Shown here piece after piece: positions 18,238 to 27,158 of a stretch of 64,000 nt of DNA. The notes beneath the pieces were generated by a model. The model saw only the letters and a program-made list of their open reading frames with translations. It searched no databases and had not been told where the DNA came from. Both the position numbers and the translations under genes were made by a program. Source of the stretch: Solirubrobacter sp963798325 (GTDB lineage: Bacteria > Actinomycetota > Thermoleophilia > Solirubrobacterales > Solirubrobacteraceae); contig CAWCSS010000009.1 in assembly GCA_963798325.1 (NCBI GenBank), forward strand, positions 558,001 through 622,000, given 5' to 3'. Each line of letters starts with the position of its first letter. Positions within the stretch are counted from its first letter, which is position 1.

Positions 18238-18921
18238 TTAGTCCAGCAGCGAACCCGCGCTGACGTTGACCGTCGCGCCCGTCATCGTGCGCGCGTGGTC
18301 GGAGGCGACGAACGCCGCGACGCGGCCCACGTCCTCGAGCGTGGCGGCGCGACCGGTGAGCGTGGAGGCGTTGAGGCTCTCGGCGATCGCGTCGCGGCCG
18401 TCGAAGTCCGCGGAGATCGACTCCGGCACGCCGCCCGAGCGCAGCGACACCGTGCGAATGCCGTATTCGCCGAGCTCGACCGCGAGTTGCAGGCGGATCG
18501 CCTCGACCGCGCGGAACCCCGTCTGCAACGCGCCCAGGTGGAAGCCGCGCGGTGGGTCGCCCTCGCCGCCGAAGAACAGGATCACGCCGCCGTCGCCCTG
18601 GGCGATCATCCGGCGCGCCGCCGCTCGCGCGGTGAGGAACTGGGTTCGCACCTGCCGCTCGACCGGCGACACGTAGTCCTCGACCGACATCTCGTGCAGC
18701 GCGGTGCCCTGCACCACGCCGTGGGTGATCAGGTTGAAGGAGATGTCGATGCGCGGCAGCGACGCCGCGTGCGCGTCGACCGCCGCCTCGTCGAGCGCGT
18801 CGACCTCCTCGCGCCCGACGGCATAGACCGTTGCGCCCTCGGCCTCGAACGCGCGTGCGACCGCGCCGCCGAGCGCGCCGTGGCCGCCGTAGATGACCGC
18901 ATGCCTGTCCTGTAGGAGCAT
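18238..18921 (-). CDS. SDR-fold protein lacking the catalytic Tyr-Lys pair
   Basis: A 227-residue Rossmann protein: GGHGALGGAVARAF is the dinucleotide-binding Gly motif and the C-terminus MTGATVNVSAGS is typical of short-chain dehydrogenases. The expected YxxxK before the last helices is absent: aligning on the following helix (RLQLAVELGEYGIR) puts Leu at the Tyr position and Phe at the Lys position (GALQTGF). It may bind NAD(P) without classical catalysis. The gene sits between the GH13 enzyme (30 bases upstream) and the sensor gene (15 bases downstream), probably one transcript. Confidence 0.75.
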   Translation of the reverse strand: MLLQDRHAVIYGGHGALGGAVARAFEAEGATVYAVGREEVDALDEAAVDAHAASLPRIDISFNLITHGVVQGTALHEMSVEDYVSPVERQVRTQFLTARAAARRMIAQGDGGVILFFGGEGDPPRGFHLGALQTGFRAVEAIRLQLAVELGEYGIRTVSLRSGGVPESISADFDGRDAIAESLNASTLTGRAATLEDVGRVAAFVASDHARTMTGATVNVSAGSLLD

Positions 18922-18951
18922 GTGGTTAACGACGACCCGGGCGGCCGGAAT

Positions 18952-21199
18952 TCATCGCTGGGTGGGCGTGACCACCAGCGAGCGCCCCGAATAGGGCTCG
19001 ATCTGCAGGCTGAACGAGTGCAGGTCATCGACCTGGCCGAGGTCCTCGCCGGTGAACATGTCCTCCAGCCGCGCGCCGCCGGGCAACTCCTCGGAGCGCA
19101 CCGACCCCGTGATCGTCTCGCCGGAGAAGTTCAGGGCGGTGATCTGCAGGCGCTCGTCGGCGAGCCGGTGGACCATGATCAGCTCGGCCTTGTTGGCCAC
19201 CTCGGGCACGTCGATCTGGGTCGCGGCGGCGATCCCGTACTCGTCGCGCACGGCGATGATCCGCCGCAGGCCGTTGGCGAAGGAATGCTCGTCGGCGAGC
19301 TGCTCGGGCAGCGTCCCGTAGAGGCTGCGACCGGCCGGCATGCGGCCCTCGCGCGAGGGATCGTCGACGCCGCGCAGGTCGTGCGCGCCGCGGTTGAGCC
19401 AGCGCGTGTCGCCGTCGGCGATCAGGTCCGCGACCTGCGTCGCGTCAACGGTCAGCATGCCTGCCAAATCCCAGCCCGGACAGCGCGAAGACGCCCGGCT
19501 GGAGCGCGTTGAACATCGCCAGCAGCAGGTGCACGCGCTTGATCTCGTCGCGCTCGGCGGGCGTGATCAGCGCGACGTCGCGGATGCCGAGCGTGGCGGC
19601 GATGACCGTGGCCGTGGTGCAGGCGATGCCGTTGGTCGTGAACGTCCGGTTGTACGGCGCGCGCACGCCGGTGAGGCTCGAGTTGAGCGTCTGCCGGACC
19701 TCCTCGGCGAGCTCGCAGCCGCGGACCTCCTCACCCCGCCAGGTGAACAGGTCATCGCGGTGCACGGTCGAGAAGTGCACGAGCTCGTGGGTGAGCTCGT
19801 CGTGGTTCTGCATCGCGTGCACCAGCGAGGCGGGGTCGATGCCCATGTCCTTGGCGGTGTTCAGCGTCAGCCGCAGGAACTCGGTGTCGCCGGTGACCAG
19901 CGCGTGGTGATAGGCAGGGCGGTTGACGAAATCGTAGGAGAGGTCCGCGCCCGACGCGCCCATCGACTTGATGTCGTCCATCGACAGGTTGAGCTCCTGG
20001 AAGCAGAAGCCGCCCATCTTGCGCACCATGCTCGCGATCAGGTGGTTCGCGGCCTCGCTGAGCGGGTGGCCCTCCGACCAGGCCGGCTCCTCCTCGGCGG
20101 ACTTCTCCGCGCCGAGGAAGCCGTTGGCGTCCAGCCGCAGGCCGCCCGCGCCGAGGTCGGCGAGCGCGTGCAGCGCATCGCCGATCACCAGCCGCATGCC
20201 GCTGAAGGACGGATCGAGCCAGTTGATCGACGGCTGGCCCTCCTTGAAGTAGTGCAGGTAGACCCAGCGCCGGTCGACGCCGTCGACGCCCTTGACCACG
20301 CCCGGTCGCGGACCAGTTGGTCTCCTTGATGCCGGGCTCGTAGAAGATCACCCGCTGCAGGCGGCCGATGATGTAGCCGCAGCGCTCGAGCTTCGCCTCG
20401 GTCTCGGCGTCCAGGTTCGCGCTGTCGCGGCCCTCCGGGACCTCCGGCAGCAGGTGCCAGTCGTCCGGGTTGATCGAGACCATGTGGTAGATGCCCGGGT
20501 AGTCGGCGTGGCCCATCTCGGCCAGGCGGAAGTCCGCGCCCTTGCCGGTGTGGCCCGGGACGATGTCGTCGATGATCGTGCCCTCGTACTCGGCCGCGGT
20601 CGCGCACAGCGTGCGGAACTGCTCCTCGGTGCCGAACTCGGGGTCGACGTCCATGCTGATGCGGTCGAAGTGGCCGTCGATCGAGGGCGTGAGGCGGCGG
20701 CCGTTGAGGCCGCCGGCCTGCTTGACCGGGCCGGTGTGCACGGTGTCGATGCCGATCCGCCGGAACGCCTCCCACAGCCCGCGGTCGGCCAGCGCCGACA
20801 GATAGCGACTCCCCGCTGCGCGTGACGAACGACAGCGGATAGGCGGTGAACCACACCGACGCGCGCTCCAGCGCCGCGCGCGGGTCCGGGTGCGCGAACG
20901 GGTTCTGCCACATCGCAGCCCTGTCCGGAGAGCTGTGAGGCGAGCCGATTGGCGTCGGCCAGCATCGAATGCTCGACCAGCCAGTCGACTAGGTCACGGT
21001 TGTCGGTGACCTGTTCGCCGCCGCTGCGGCGTTCGGCGAACCGGCGCTTCAGCGAACGGCGTGCCGACGGGCGAAACCGCTTGGGCCGAGCGGGATAGAA
21101 CTGCTCGTCGAAGGTGATCTCGGGCGCCTGATGCTCGTTGGCATCGGGCTCCGGTGTGGCGCCGTTGGAATGGAGGTCTCGCTGAAGGCTCTCGGGCAA
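18952..21199 (-). CDS. GH13 trehalose-synthase/alpha-glucosyltransferase-like enzyme (four frame disruptions)
   Basis: TTG 21199 follows GGGGAG and starts a product of about 745 residues once indels near 20920, 20805, 20300 and 19475 are removed, each by deleting one G from a G run. GH13 regions are visible: GLRLDANGFLG (nucleophile Asp), FCFQELNLSM (acid/base Glu) and MQNHDELTHELV (transition-state Asp), the last very like TreS. A C-terminal beta-sandwich follows (ITALNFSGETITGS). It probably interconverts alpha-glucans or maltose and trehalose; the exact reaction is uncertain. It is divergent from the AI-2E transporter gene. Confidence 0.7.
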
Positions 21200-21321
21200 A
21201 GCAAAGGCTCCCCGGTTGAAGTGGGGGTGTCACCTTAGGTTCCCACGACAGCCGCGGGTCATGCGCGCAATCCCTGCTCACCCCGTGCGGATGAGGCGGC
21301 CTCGCCCGCCTGGCGGCGATC

Positions 21322-22332
21322 TTGGCGACGATGCGACCACAGCGCGTGGAGATCGTCGTCGGGATCCGCACCCTGATGACCCTGTTGGGGTTCGGGTTCG
21401 TCATCGTCCTGGCGATCCTCTCGCTCGGGACGCTGATCAGCATCCTCCTCGCGGCGGTGCTCGCGTTCGGGCTCGACCCGATCGTCGCGAACCTCGTCAA
21501 ACGCGGCTGGAAGCGGGGCGTGGCCTCGCTGGCGGTGTTCGCCGGGCTGTTCGTCTCGGTGATCGTGCTCGTGCTCGTCACCGCGGGCCCGGTCTGGGAT
21601 CAGATCCAGGAGTTCGTCCACTCGCTGCCGGCGCTGTGGGAGAAGATGCAGCAGCAGGACTGGTTCCAGAGCGTGGTGAGCGCCGCGGGAGCCGACGACA
21701 AGATCGCCAACCTGCTCAAGGATCTCGCGGCCGGGCTGCCCGACGCCGCGAGCGCGCTGCTGGGCGCCGCGGGAGCCGTCTTCGGCTCGGTGCTGTCACT
21801 GGTCACCCTGACGTTCCTGTCGCTGTTCCTGCTGATGGAGCGCCCGCAGATCACGGGGTGGCTGTTCGGGTTCGCGTCGCCCGCCAGCGAGGCGCGCTGG
21901 CACCCGGTGGTCGAGAACTCGATCAAGGCGGTCTCGACGAGCCTGATCGGCAACATCGCGATCTCGATCGTGGCCGCCACCGTCGCCGGCCTCTCGGCCT
22001 GGATCTTCGGCCTCCCCTTCCCGCTCGTGCTGGCGGTGATCACCGGCCTGCTCGACCTGATCCCGCAGGTGGGCGCGACGATCGCCGCGGTGATCCTCGT
22101 CGCCGTCGCGCTGACCGTGAGCACGGAGGCCGCGATCGCGATGCTGATCATCCAGCTGATCTACCAGCAGATCGAGAACTACGTCGTCTATCCGGTCGTC
22201 TATCGCCAGGCGGTCGAGCTCACCGGCTTCACCACGATCGTCGCCGTCCTGCTCGCGGGCTCGCTGCTCGGGGTGGTGGGGGCCATTCTCGCGGTGCCCT
22301 TTGCCGCCGTCGTCAAGACCGTGCGTGCATGA
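21322..22332 (+). CDS. AI-2E/PerM family transporter
   Basis: 336 residues from TTG 21322 (ATG 21331 is an alternative). Seven or eight hydrophobic segments with the family layout: two N-terminal helices, a soluble stretch (WDQIQEFVHSLPALWEKMQ), then a C-terminal bundle with GLLDLIPQVGATIAAV and QQIENYVVYPVVY, both hallmarks of the family. Members export small molecules or act as Na+/H+ antiporters; the substrate is not predictable. Monocistronic. Confidence 0.85.
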   Translation: MATMRPQRVEIVVGIRTLMTLLGFGFVIVLAILSLGTLISILLAAVLAFGLDPIVANLVKRGWKRGVASLAVFAGLFVSVIVLVLVTAGPVWDQIQEFVHSLPALWEKMQQQDWFQSVVSAAGADDKIANLLKDLAAGLPDAASALLGAAGAVFGSVLSLVTLTFLSLFLLMERPQITGWLFGFASPASEARWHPVVENSIKAVSTSLIGNIAISIVAATVAGLSAWIFGLPFPLVLAVITGLLDLIPQVGATIAAVILVAVALTVSTEAAIAMLIIQLIYQQIENYVVYPVVYRQAVELTGFTTIVAVLLAGSLLGVVGAILAVPFAAVVKTVRA

Positions 22333-22479
22333 GGCGGGCGCGCCGCGGCGGGCCCGCATGGAGGCGATGCGCGCCGCCGAGGCGCAGCCGGTCACCCCGC
22401 AGGCTCCGTAGAAATCACCGAGACAGGATCAGCGGAACACCCCGACGGCACGGGGCCCGCGCGGCCATACGGTGCGGAT

Positions 22480-22695
22480 ATGCCCAACGAACCCGCCGGA
22501 GGCGATGGCCTCCTCCTCTTCATCGTCCTCGCCGTGATCGTCGTCGTGGCCGCCGAGGCCGCCTTCGTCGCCGTCGGCGGCATGCTCGTGATGATCGGCT
22601 GCGTCGTGCTCGGCCTGCTGGCCGCGCTGGCCGTGATCGCCGCCGTCATGCACACCATCAACGCCGACCCGGACTCGTCGGCAGCACCGCACTGA
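22480..22695 (+). CDS. small membrane protein, hypothetical
   Basis: 71 residues from ATG 22480. Two hydrophobic helices (LLLFIVLAVIVVVAAEAAF and GCVVLGLLAALAVIAAVM) with a short polar tail. No conserved family recognised. It stands alone; the 191 bases that follow hold no ORF I can support. Confidence 0.5.
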   Translation: MPNEPAGGDGLLLFIVLAVIVVVAAEAAFVAVGGMLVMIGCVVLGLLAALAVIAAVMHTINADPDSSAAPH

Positions 22696-22886
22696 CCCGC
22701 GTGCCGCGCTCGCGCGTCCCGCCCGCGGCTCGCGCCGTTCGTCGAGCTCGTCGAGCACGACGGGGCGGGCGCCGGTGATCTGCGCCGCCGCGCCCGCGCA
22801 CGCTCCAGCCCCACGGCGAGATCGAGGCCGGCGACAGCGCGCGTCCCGGCGCGAGCGCGCTCGGGTCCATAGGATCGGGACCCTGG

Positions 22887-23525
22887 ATGGCTGCTGAACG
22901 CGCTGATCGCTCGAAGACCACGGTCGTGATCGCCGACGACCACACCGTCGTCCGCCAGGGCCTGCGGATGCTGATCGACAACGAGCCTGAGATGCAGGTG
23001 ATCGCCGAGGCGGGCACCGTCCCGGACGCCGAGCGGATGGTCCGCGCGCACCGCCCGACCGTGCTCGTGCTGGATTTGAACATGCCCGGCGGCTCCTCGC
23101 TGGACGCGATCCCACGCGTGAAGGAACACGTCGCCGTCGTCGTGCTCACGATGCAGGACGACCCCGCCTTCGCCCGCCAGGCGCTGCAGGCCGGCGCGCT
23201 GGGGTTCGTCCTCAAAGAGGCCGCCGACGAGGAACTGCTCGAGGCGATCCGGCTGGCGGCCGCCGGCGACACCTACCTCAACCCGGGCCTGGGAGCCAGG
23301 ATCGCCGCCGCGCCCCCGAAGGACGAGGGCCCCTTGAGCCCGCGCGAGACCGACGTCCTGCGCCTGATCGCCCTCGGCCACACCAACACCGAGATCGCCG
23401 AGCAGCTCTTCCTGAGCACCCGCACGGTCGAGACGCACCGCGCCCACATCCAGCGCAAACTCGACCTCAACACCCGCGCCGATCTCGTCCGCTACGCACT
23501 CGACCGCGGCCTGCTGGAAACCTAA
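22887..23525 (+). CDS. NarL/FixJ-type response regulator (orphan)
   Basis: 212 residues. Receiver domain with acidic pair DD (VVIADDHT), phospho-acceptor Asp63 (VLDLNMPGG) and Lys in LKEAA; C-terminal LuxR helix-turn-helix from LSPRETDVLRLIALGH to VETHRAHIQRKL. No histidine kinase gene is next to it; the 191 bases upstream may hold remnants, but nothing I can support. Its TAA stop lies inside palindrome copy 4, so translation and transcription end at the same place. Confidence 0.85.
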   Translation: MAAERADRSKTTVVIADDHTVVRQGLRMLIDNEPEMQVIAEAGTVPDAERMVRAHRPTVLVLDLNMPGGSSLDAIPRVKEHVAVVVLTMQDDPAFARQALQAGALGFVLKEAADEELLEAIRLAAAGDTYLNPGLGARIAAAPPKDEGPLSPRETDVLRLIALGHTNTEIAEQLFLSTRTVETHRAHIQRKLDLNTRADLVRYALDRGLLET

Positions 23526-23546
23526 AGGGGCCAGGCCCCTTTAGGT
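23520..23546. repeat. CCTAAAGG-family palindrome, copy 4
   Basis: A 27-bp perfect palindrome (arm ACCTAAAGGGGCC, centre A). Bases 23523-23525 are the TAA stop codon of the response regulator. It is followed after 7 bases by copy 5. Confidence 0.85.
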
Positions 23547-23553
23547 AACGCAC

Positions 23554-23580
23554 ACCTAAAGGGGCCAGGCCCCTTTAGGT
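23554..23580. repeat. CCTAAAGG-family palindrome, copy 5
   Basis: Identical 27-bp palindrome to copy 4, in tandem after a 7-bp spacer. Both have A at the centre, whereas copies 1, 3 and 6 have T, that is, the opposite orientation. Confidence 0.85.
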
Positions 23581-23659
23581 TGGGGTGCGGGTTTCTACGG
23601 AGGGGGTGTGCGGCGGGGACCCGACGGAAAGACCCGAAGTGAGGACGACCATCGTGGAC

Positions 23660-24703
23660 ATGAACGAGACGACGACCGCCCCCCAGCCCGGACCGCTGGG
23701 GTTCGCGCGCATGACCGGCTCCTCGATCGCGGGCCGCGACGCCGCCGCCTGGATCACGGACTTCCTCAATGCCGCCTACTACCGGCGCACGGAGCGCACC
23801 GCCGACGACCTGCGGTTCGCGTTCAGCGTCCTGACCACCTACTGGTACCGCAAGGACCCGACGCGGCGGCTGCGCGTCACCGACCTGCCGGCGTTTCACC
23901 GGGCGTTCGGCGCCGAGCGCTTCGGCGCGGGCGGGCGACTGGATCGGGAGGCGCTCGAGCGCGGCGCGAGCAAGCTGCTGGGCGACTGGTTCCCGGCGGC
24001 GTATGCCGACGACGCGCGCCGCGGCTGGGGGATCGCGTTCGAGACGGTCGAGGACCGCGACGCCTACGACCCGTCGTATCGCCTCGCACTGGCCAAGCTC
24101 GGCGAGCTGACGGCCGAGGGCGCGCCGCTGGTCGAGCAGGTGTGGCACACCTATCCGCCGGTCGAGATGCCGAGCGTCGAGGGCGTGATCGGCGCGCTGA
24201 CCAGGCCCGAGACGTGGCCGGACTACGCGACGCAACTCGGGCGCTTCACGCCGCTGCGCGCCGGCGGGCTGCTCGGGCAGACGTTCGAGATCGAGGTCGC
24301 CGCCGGCACCGACAAGCCGCTGCCGGTGTGGACGCGCGGGTACGTGACCATCACCTCGCTGGTGACGCCCGACGATCCGGTCGCGCTGCGCAACTGGTTC
24401 GACGCGCTCGAGGCCGGCTTCCAGGAGCACGGGCAGGGCCGGGTGCTGCCCGAGGGCGCCGAGCCGGTCGTCGGCTTCGACCTCACCACCCACGCCGGGC
24501 ACTTCATGGGCTCCGGGCACAACCGGCTCGTGCTCTACACGCTCGACGGCAAGGCCTACGTCCAGGCCGCCGGGACGTGGGACCCGATGCCGTGGCACGT
24601 CGACCGGGCCTACAAGAGCGCCGGCAGCGACGCCCAGCACGCGTTCTGGGGCGACGACGACGAGGTCAGCATGATCCGCCAACTGGCCCTGGCGATCAGG
24701 TGA
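23660..24703 (+). CDS. hypothetical protein coupled to FAD oxidoreductase
   Basis: About 347 residues from ATG 23660 (GTG 23654 is also possible; GAGGA lies upstream). Not recognised. The protein has no signal peptide or membrane segment; it contains many Trp/Tyr/Asp residues (for example TTYWYRKDPTRRLRV and WDPMPWHVDRAYKS). Its stop overlaps the GTG of the next gene (GTGA), so the two are translationally coupled and probably act together, perhaps as partner of the oxidoreductase. Confidence 0.65.
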   Translation: MNETTTAPQPGPLGFARMTGSSIAGRDAAAWITDFLNAAYYRRTERTADDLRFAFSVLTTYWYRKDPTRRLRVTDLPAFHRAFGAERFGAGGRLDREALERGASKLLGDWFPAAYADDARRGWGIAFETVEDRDAYDPSYRLALAKLGELTAEGAPLVEQVWHTYPPVEMPSVEGVIGALTRPETWPDYATQLGRFTPLRAGGLLGQTFEIEVAAGTDKPLPVWTRGYVTITSLVTPDDPVALRNWFDALEAGFQEHGQGRVLPEGAEPVVGFDLTTHAGHFMGSGHNRLVLYTLDGKAYVQAAGTWDPMPWHVDRAYKSAGSDAQHAFWGDDDEVSMIRQLALAIR

Positions 24704-26154
24704 ACGACGCGCTCGTCATCGGCGCCGGCCCGAACGGGCTCGCGGCGGCGATCCGGCTCGCCGAGGCCGGGCGCAAGGTCCTGATCCTGGAGGCCGCGGA
24801 CGCGCCCGGCGGGGCGGTGCGCACCGAGGAGCTGACGCTGCCCGGCTTCCACCACGACACCTTCTCGTCGGTCTATCCGGCGGCGGTCGCGTCGCCGGTG
24901 TGGAGCCGGATGCCGCTCGCCGAGCATGGCCTGGAGTGGGTGCATCCGGAGGCGGCCTACGCACACCCGCTGCCCGATGGCGACGCGAGGTTCCTCTATC
25001 GCGACCTCGACCGCACCGCCGCCAGCGTCGGCGGGCGGTGGGCGGAGTTCGCCAAGCCGTTCCTGGAGAACTTCGACGCGGTGCGCGCGACGATGCTGAC
25101 CGGCTTCCCGCCGCTCGGCGGCCCGCTGAAGCTGCTCGGCGGCGCCGGCCCGGTCAGGCTGCTCGACTTCGCGCGGATGCTGCCCGGCAGCGCCGTCGGG
25201 CTCGGCAAGCGCCTGTTCGACGATCCCGCCTCGCGCGCGTGGCTGTACGGGGCCGCGCTGCACGGCGACACGCCGCCGAACAAGCCCGGCTCGGCGATCG
25301 CCGCGTTCTATCTGAACCTGCTCGGCCACGCGGTCGGCTGGCCGTCGCCGAAGGGCGGCGCGCAGAAGCTCACCGACGCGCTCGTCGCGTACTTCGAGTC
25401 GCTCGGCGGCGAGATCCAGACCAACTCGCGGGTCGGCAAGGTGGTCAGCACCGGCGGCCACGTCAGCGGCGTCTACGCCGACAAGGAATACGGCGCGAGG
25501 ATCGTCATCGCCGACGTGATGCCGCTGCACCTGGCGCGGATGGCCGACCTGCCGCTCTGGTACGACTCGCTGCTGCGCCGCTACAAGACCGGCGCGGCGA
25601 CGGTGAAGGTCGACTGGGCGCTCGACGGCCCGATCCCGTGGGCGAACCCGGGCGTGACCACTGCCGGGACGGTCCACGTGGGCGGCGGCGAGGACGCGTT
25701 CCTGCAGTCGATCGAGGAAGGCCTGACGGGCCCGGCGGCCAAGCCCTTCATGCTGCTCGGCCAGCAGAGCATCGCCGACCCGACACGCGCGCCGGCGGGC
25801 AAGCACACCGCCTGGGCCTACACCCACGGCCCGCAGGACAAGCCGTGGACGGAGCACATCGTCGAGCGCATGGAGGACCAGGTTGAGCGCTTCGCTCCGG
25901 GCTTCAAGGACCGCATCCTCGCTCGCCACGTCCTGCTCCCAGCCGACCTCGAGGCGCGCAACCCGAACCTGATCGGCGGCGACGTCGGCGGTGGCTCCTA
26001 CCGCCTCGACCAGGTCGTGTTCCGGCCGCTGCCGAAGTTCAACCCGTACAAGACGCCGATCGACGGGCTCTACATCGGCAGCGCCGCGACGTTCCCCGGT
26101 GGGGCGGTCCACGGCGTCCCGGGAGACGCCGCGGCCCGCGCCGCACTCAGCTAG
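24700..26154 (+). CDS. FAD-dependent oxidoreductase, phytoene-desaturase-like
   Basis: 484 residues from GTG 24700. The N-terminal dinucleotide motif is VIGAGPNGLAAAIRLAEAG followed by VLILEAADAPGGAVR, as in COG1233 carotenoid/retinol dehydrogenases. The C-terminal FAD motif is DGLYIGSAATFPGGAVHGVPG. Predicted to oxidise or saturate a lipophilic polyene or similar substrate; no other carotenoid gene is in the window, so the substrate is open. It is convergent with the next gene, overlapping by 8 bases. Confidence 0.8.
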   Translation: MNDALVIGAGPNGLAAAIRLAEAGRKVLILEAADAPGGAVRTEELTLPGFHHDTFSSVYPAAVASPVWSRMPLAEHGLEWVHPEAAYAHPLPDGDARFLYRDLDRTAASVGGRWAEFAKPFLENFDAVRATMLTGFPPLGGPLKLLGGAGPVRLLDFARMLPGSAVGLGKRLFDDPASRAWLYGAALHGDTPPNKPGSAIAAFYLNLLGHAVGWPSPKGGAQKLTDALVAYFESLGGEIQTNSRVGKVVSTGGHVSGVYADKEYGARIVIADVMPLHLARMADLPLWYDSLLRRYKTGAATVKVDWALDGPIPWANPGVTTAGTVHVGGGEDAFLQSIEEGLTGPAAKPFMLLGQQSIADPTRAPAGKHTAWAYTHGPQDKPWTEHIVERMEDQVERFAPGFKDRILARHVLLPADLEARNPNLIGGDVGGGSYRLDQVVFRPLPKFNPYKTPIDGLYIGSAATFPGGAVHGVPGDAAARAALS

Positions 26155-26648
26155 GGGTACCCGCAGCCTCGTCGACCGACTTGCGGTCGACCTTGTGCTT
26201 GTCGAGCTTCTCGGCCTTGGCCAGCGCCTTGTCGATCTCCTCGATCCACGTCTCCTCGAAGACGGCGACGATCGCGGAGCTGCCGGGCGGCATGTCGCGC
26301 TCGACGTCGGCCTTGATCTCCTTCTTCTGGTGGTGGTCGAGCAGCCCGCCGGCACCCGCGCCGATCGCGCCGCCGACCACGGCCGAGGCCAGGAACGCGG
26401 GCGGGAAGATCAACCCGATCACGGCGCCGCCGACGGCGCCGACGGTCGCCAGCGCGCCCACCTCGTGGCCGTTGTCCTTGATGTGGATCTTCGCGTCCTC
26501 GTCATCGTCGCGGCTGATCAGCACGAGGCCGAGCACCGTGATCACGTCGTCCTTGGCGAGCGCCTTGATCGCCGTCCCAGTCCTCCTGGGCCGCGTCGGC
26601 GTCCGCGTACACCGCGATGTAGAGATCCACAGGGGCGTCAGTCGTCAT
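26147..26648 (-). CDS. DUF1269-like protein (frame disrupted)
   Basis: ATG 26648 begins DAPVDLYIAVYADADAAQEDW; one extra base near 26575 shifts the frame, and the rest (AIKALAKDDVITVLGLVLIS, then a Gly/Ala-rich hydrophobic hairpin AVIGLIFPPAFLASAVVGG, then IVAVFEETWIEEIDKALAK) runs to TGA 26147. The layout of a ferredoxin-like domain interrupted by a glycine-zipper hairpin matches DUF1269 proteins. A regulatory box lies 22 bases upstream of the ATG. A second DUF1269 protein is at 32703. Confidence 0.65.
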
Positions 26649-26654
26649 ACCGGC

Positions 26655-26689
26655 AATCTGCCGCGGCGGCGGATGAGCCCGCATCGCCC
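26655..26689 (-). promoter_or_regulatory. regulon box and leaderless promoter of 26648 gene
   Basis: GGATGA-GCCCGCA-TCGCCC at 26671-26689. A -10 element CAGATT (minus strand, 26660-26655) lies exactly 10 bases from the box and 6 bases before the ATG. A second, weaker box (GGGCGA-N8-TCACCC, 26695-26714) starts 24 bp from the first and points to the SulP remnant. Confidence 0.65.
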
Positions 26690-26726
26690 CATACGGGCGA
26701 AGTGTGGCTCACCCCGCGCGCGGGGC

Positions 26727-26808
26727 GTGCCGCTGCTGGTCTACGCGCTGCTCGGGAGCTCGCGCGCGCTCTCGGTGAGCACGACGTCGACGACCGCTGC
26801 ACTGCTAC
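26727..26808 (+). pseudogene. SulP transporter remnant
   Basis: About 27 codons read VPLLVYALLGSSRALSVS and then TTSTTAAL, which match the conserved second and third helix region of SulP anion transporters (compare AYALLGTSRTLIVS in the SulP gene at 31205-32698). There is no start and nothing SulP-like before or after, so this is a decayed fragment. A weak regulon box just upstream suggests the lost gene once belonged to the same regulon. Confidence 0.6.
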
Positions 26809-26853
26809 CTCGCGGCCGCGATGGTGCGCGACTGATCCCGTTTTCCCCGGATA

Positions 26854-26876
26854 CCCCACGGGAACAACCCGTGGGG
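26854..26876 (+). promoter_or_regulatory. perfect hairpin overlapping a start codon
   Basis: CCCCACGGG and CCCGTGGGG form a 9-bp stem with loop AACAA. Its last G is the first base of the GTG proposed for the next gene. It could hide the start from ribosomes, terminate an upstream transcript or serve as a DNA operator. Confidence 0.5.
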
Positions 26877-27154
26877 TGTCTGAACGTTGGATGCCGCCGC
26901 TCTCGCTGCGCGAGTCCGCCGGCCGCTGTCACCTCACCCTCGCCGGCCTGAGCTACGGCGTGGGCTTCTCCCTGCAGGAGGCCGCCGACGACCTGATCGC
27001 GCGCCTGTACGCGATCGCCGTCGGCGTCCGCACGACCGGGCTGCGCCAGACGAGCGAGCTCGGCCCCCCGGACCGCCACCTGCACGAGTTCATCCGGGAG
27101 CTCGGTGAGCTGGCCGCGGCGGGCGAGGACATCCGCCCGCGCGTGTTCGGCTGA
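26876..27154 (+). CDS. small conserved hypothetical protein
   Basis: 92 residues from GTG 26876; ATG 26891 would give 87. The core LTLAGLSYGVGFSLQEAADD and the ending ELGPPDRHLHEFIRELGEL look like short uncharacterised actinobacterial proteins of the same length. No signal peptide or membrane segment. It sits after the hairpin and is convergent with the sulfatase gene, 4 bases apart. Confidence 0.6.
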   Translation: MSERWMPPLSLRESAGRCHLTLAGLSYGVGFSLQEAADDLIARLYAIAVGVRTTGLRQTSELGPPDRHLHEFIRELGELAAAGEDIRPRVFG

Positions 27155-27158
27155 CTCG

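Noticed and set aside
19445..21199. Programmed ribosomal frameshifting in the GH13 gene
   Set aside because: Four sites in one metabolic gene, all repaired by removing a G from a G run, and similar breaks in dozens of other genes, favour sequence error.
23520..23580. Two tandem identical repeats as the start of a CRISPR array
   Set aside because: The spacer is only 7 bp, the repeats are perfect palindromes, and single copies occur elsewhere at gene ends. No cas gene is present.
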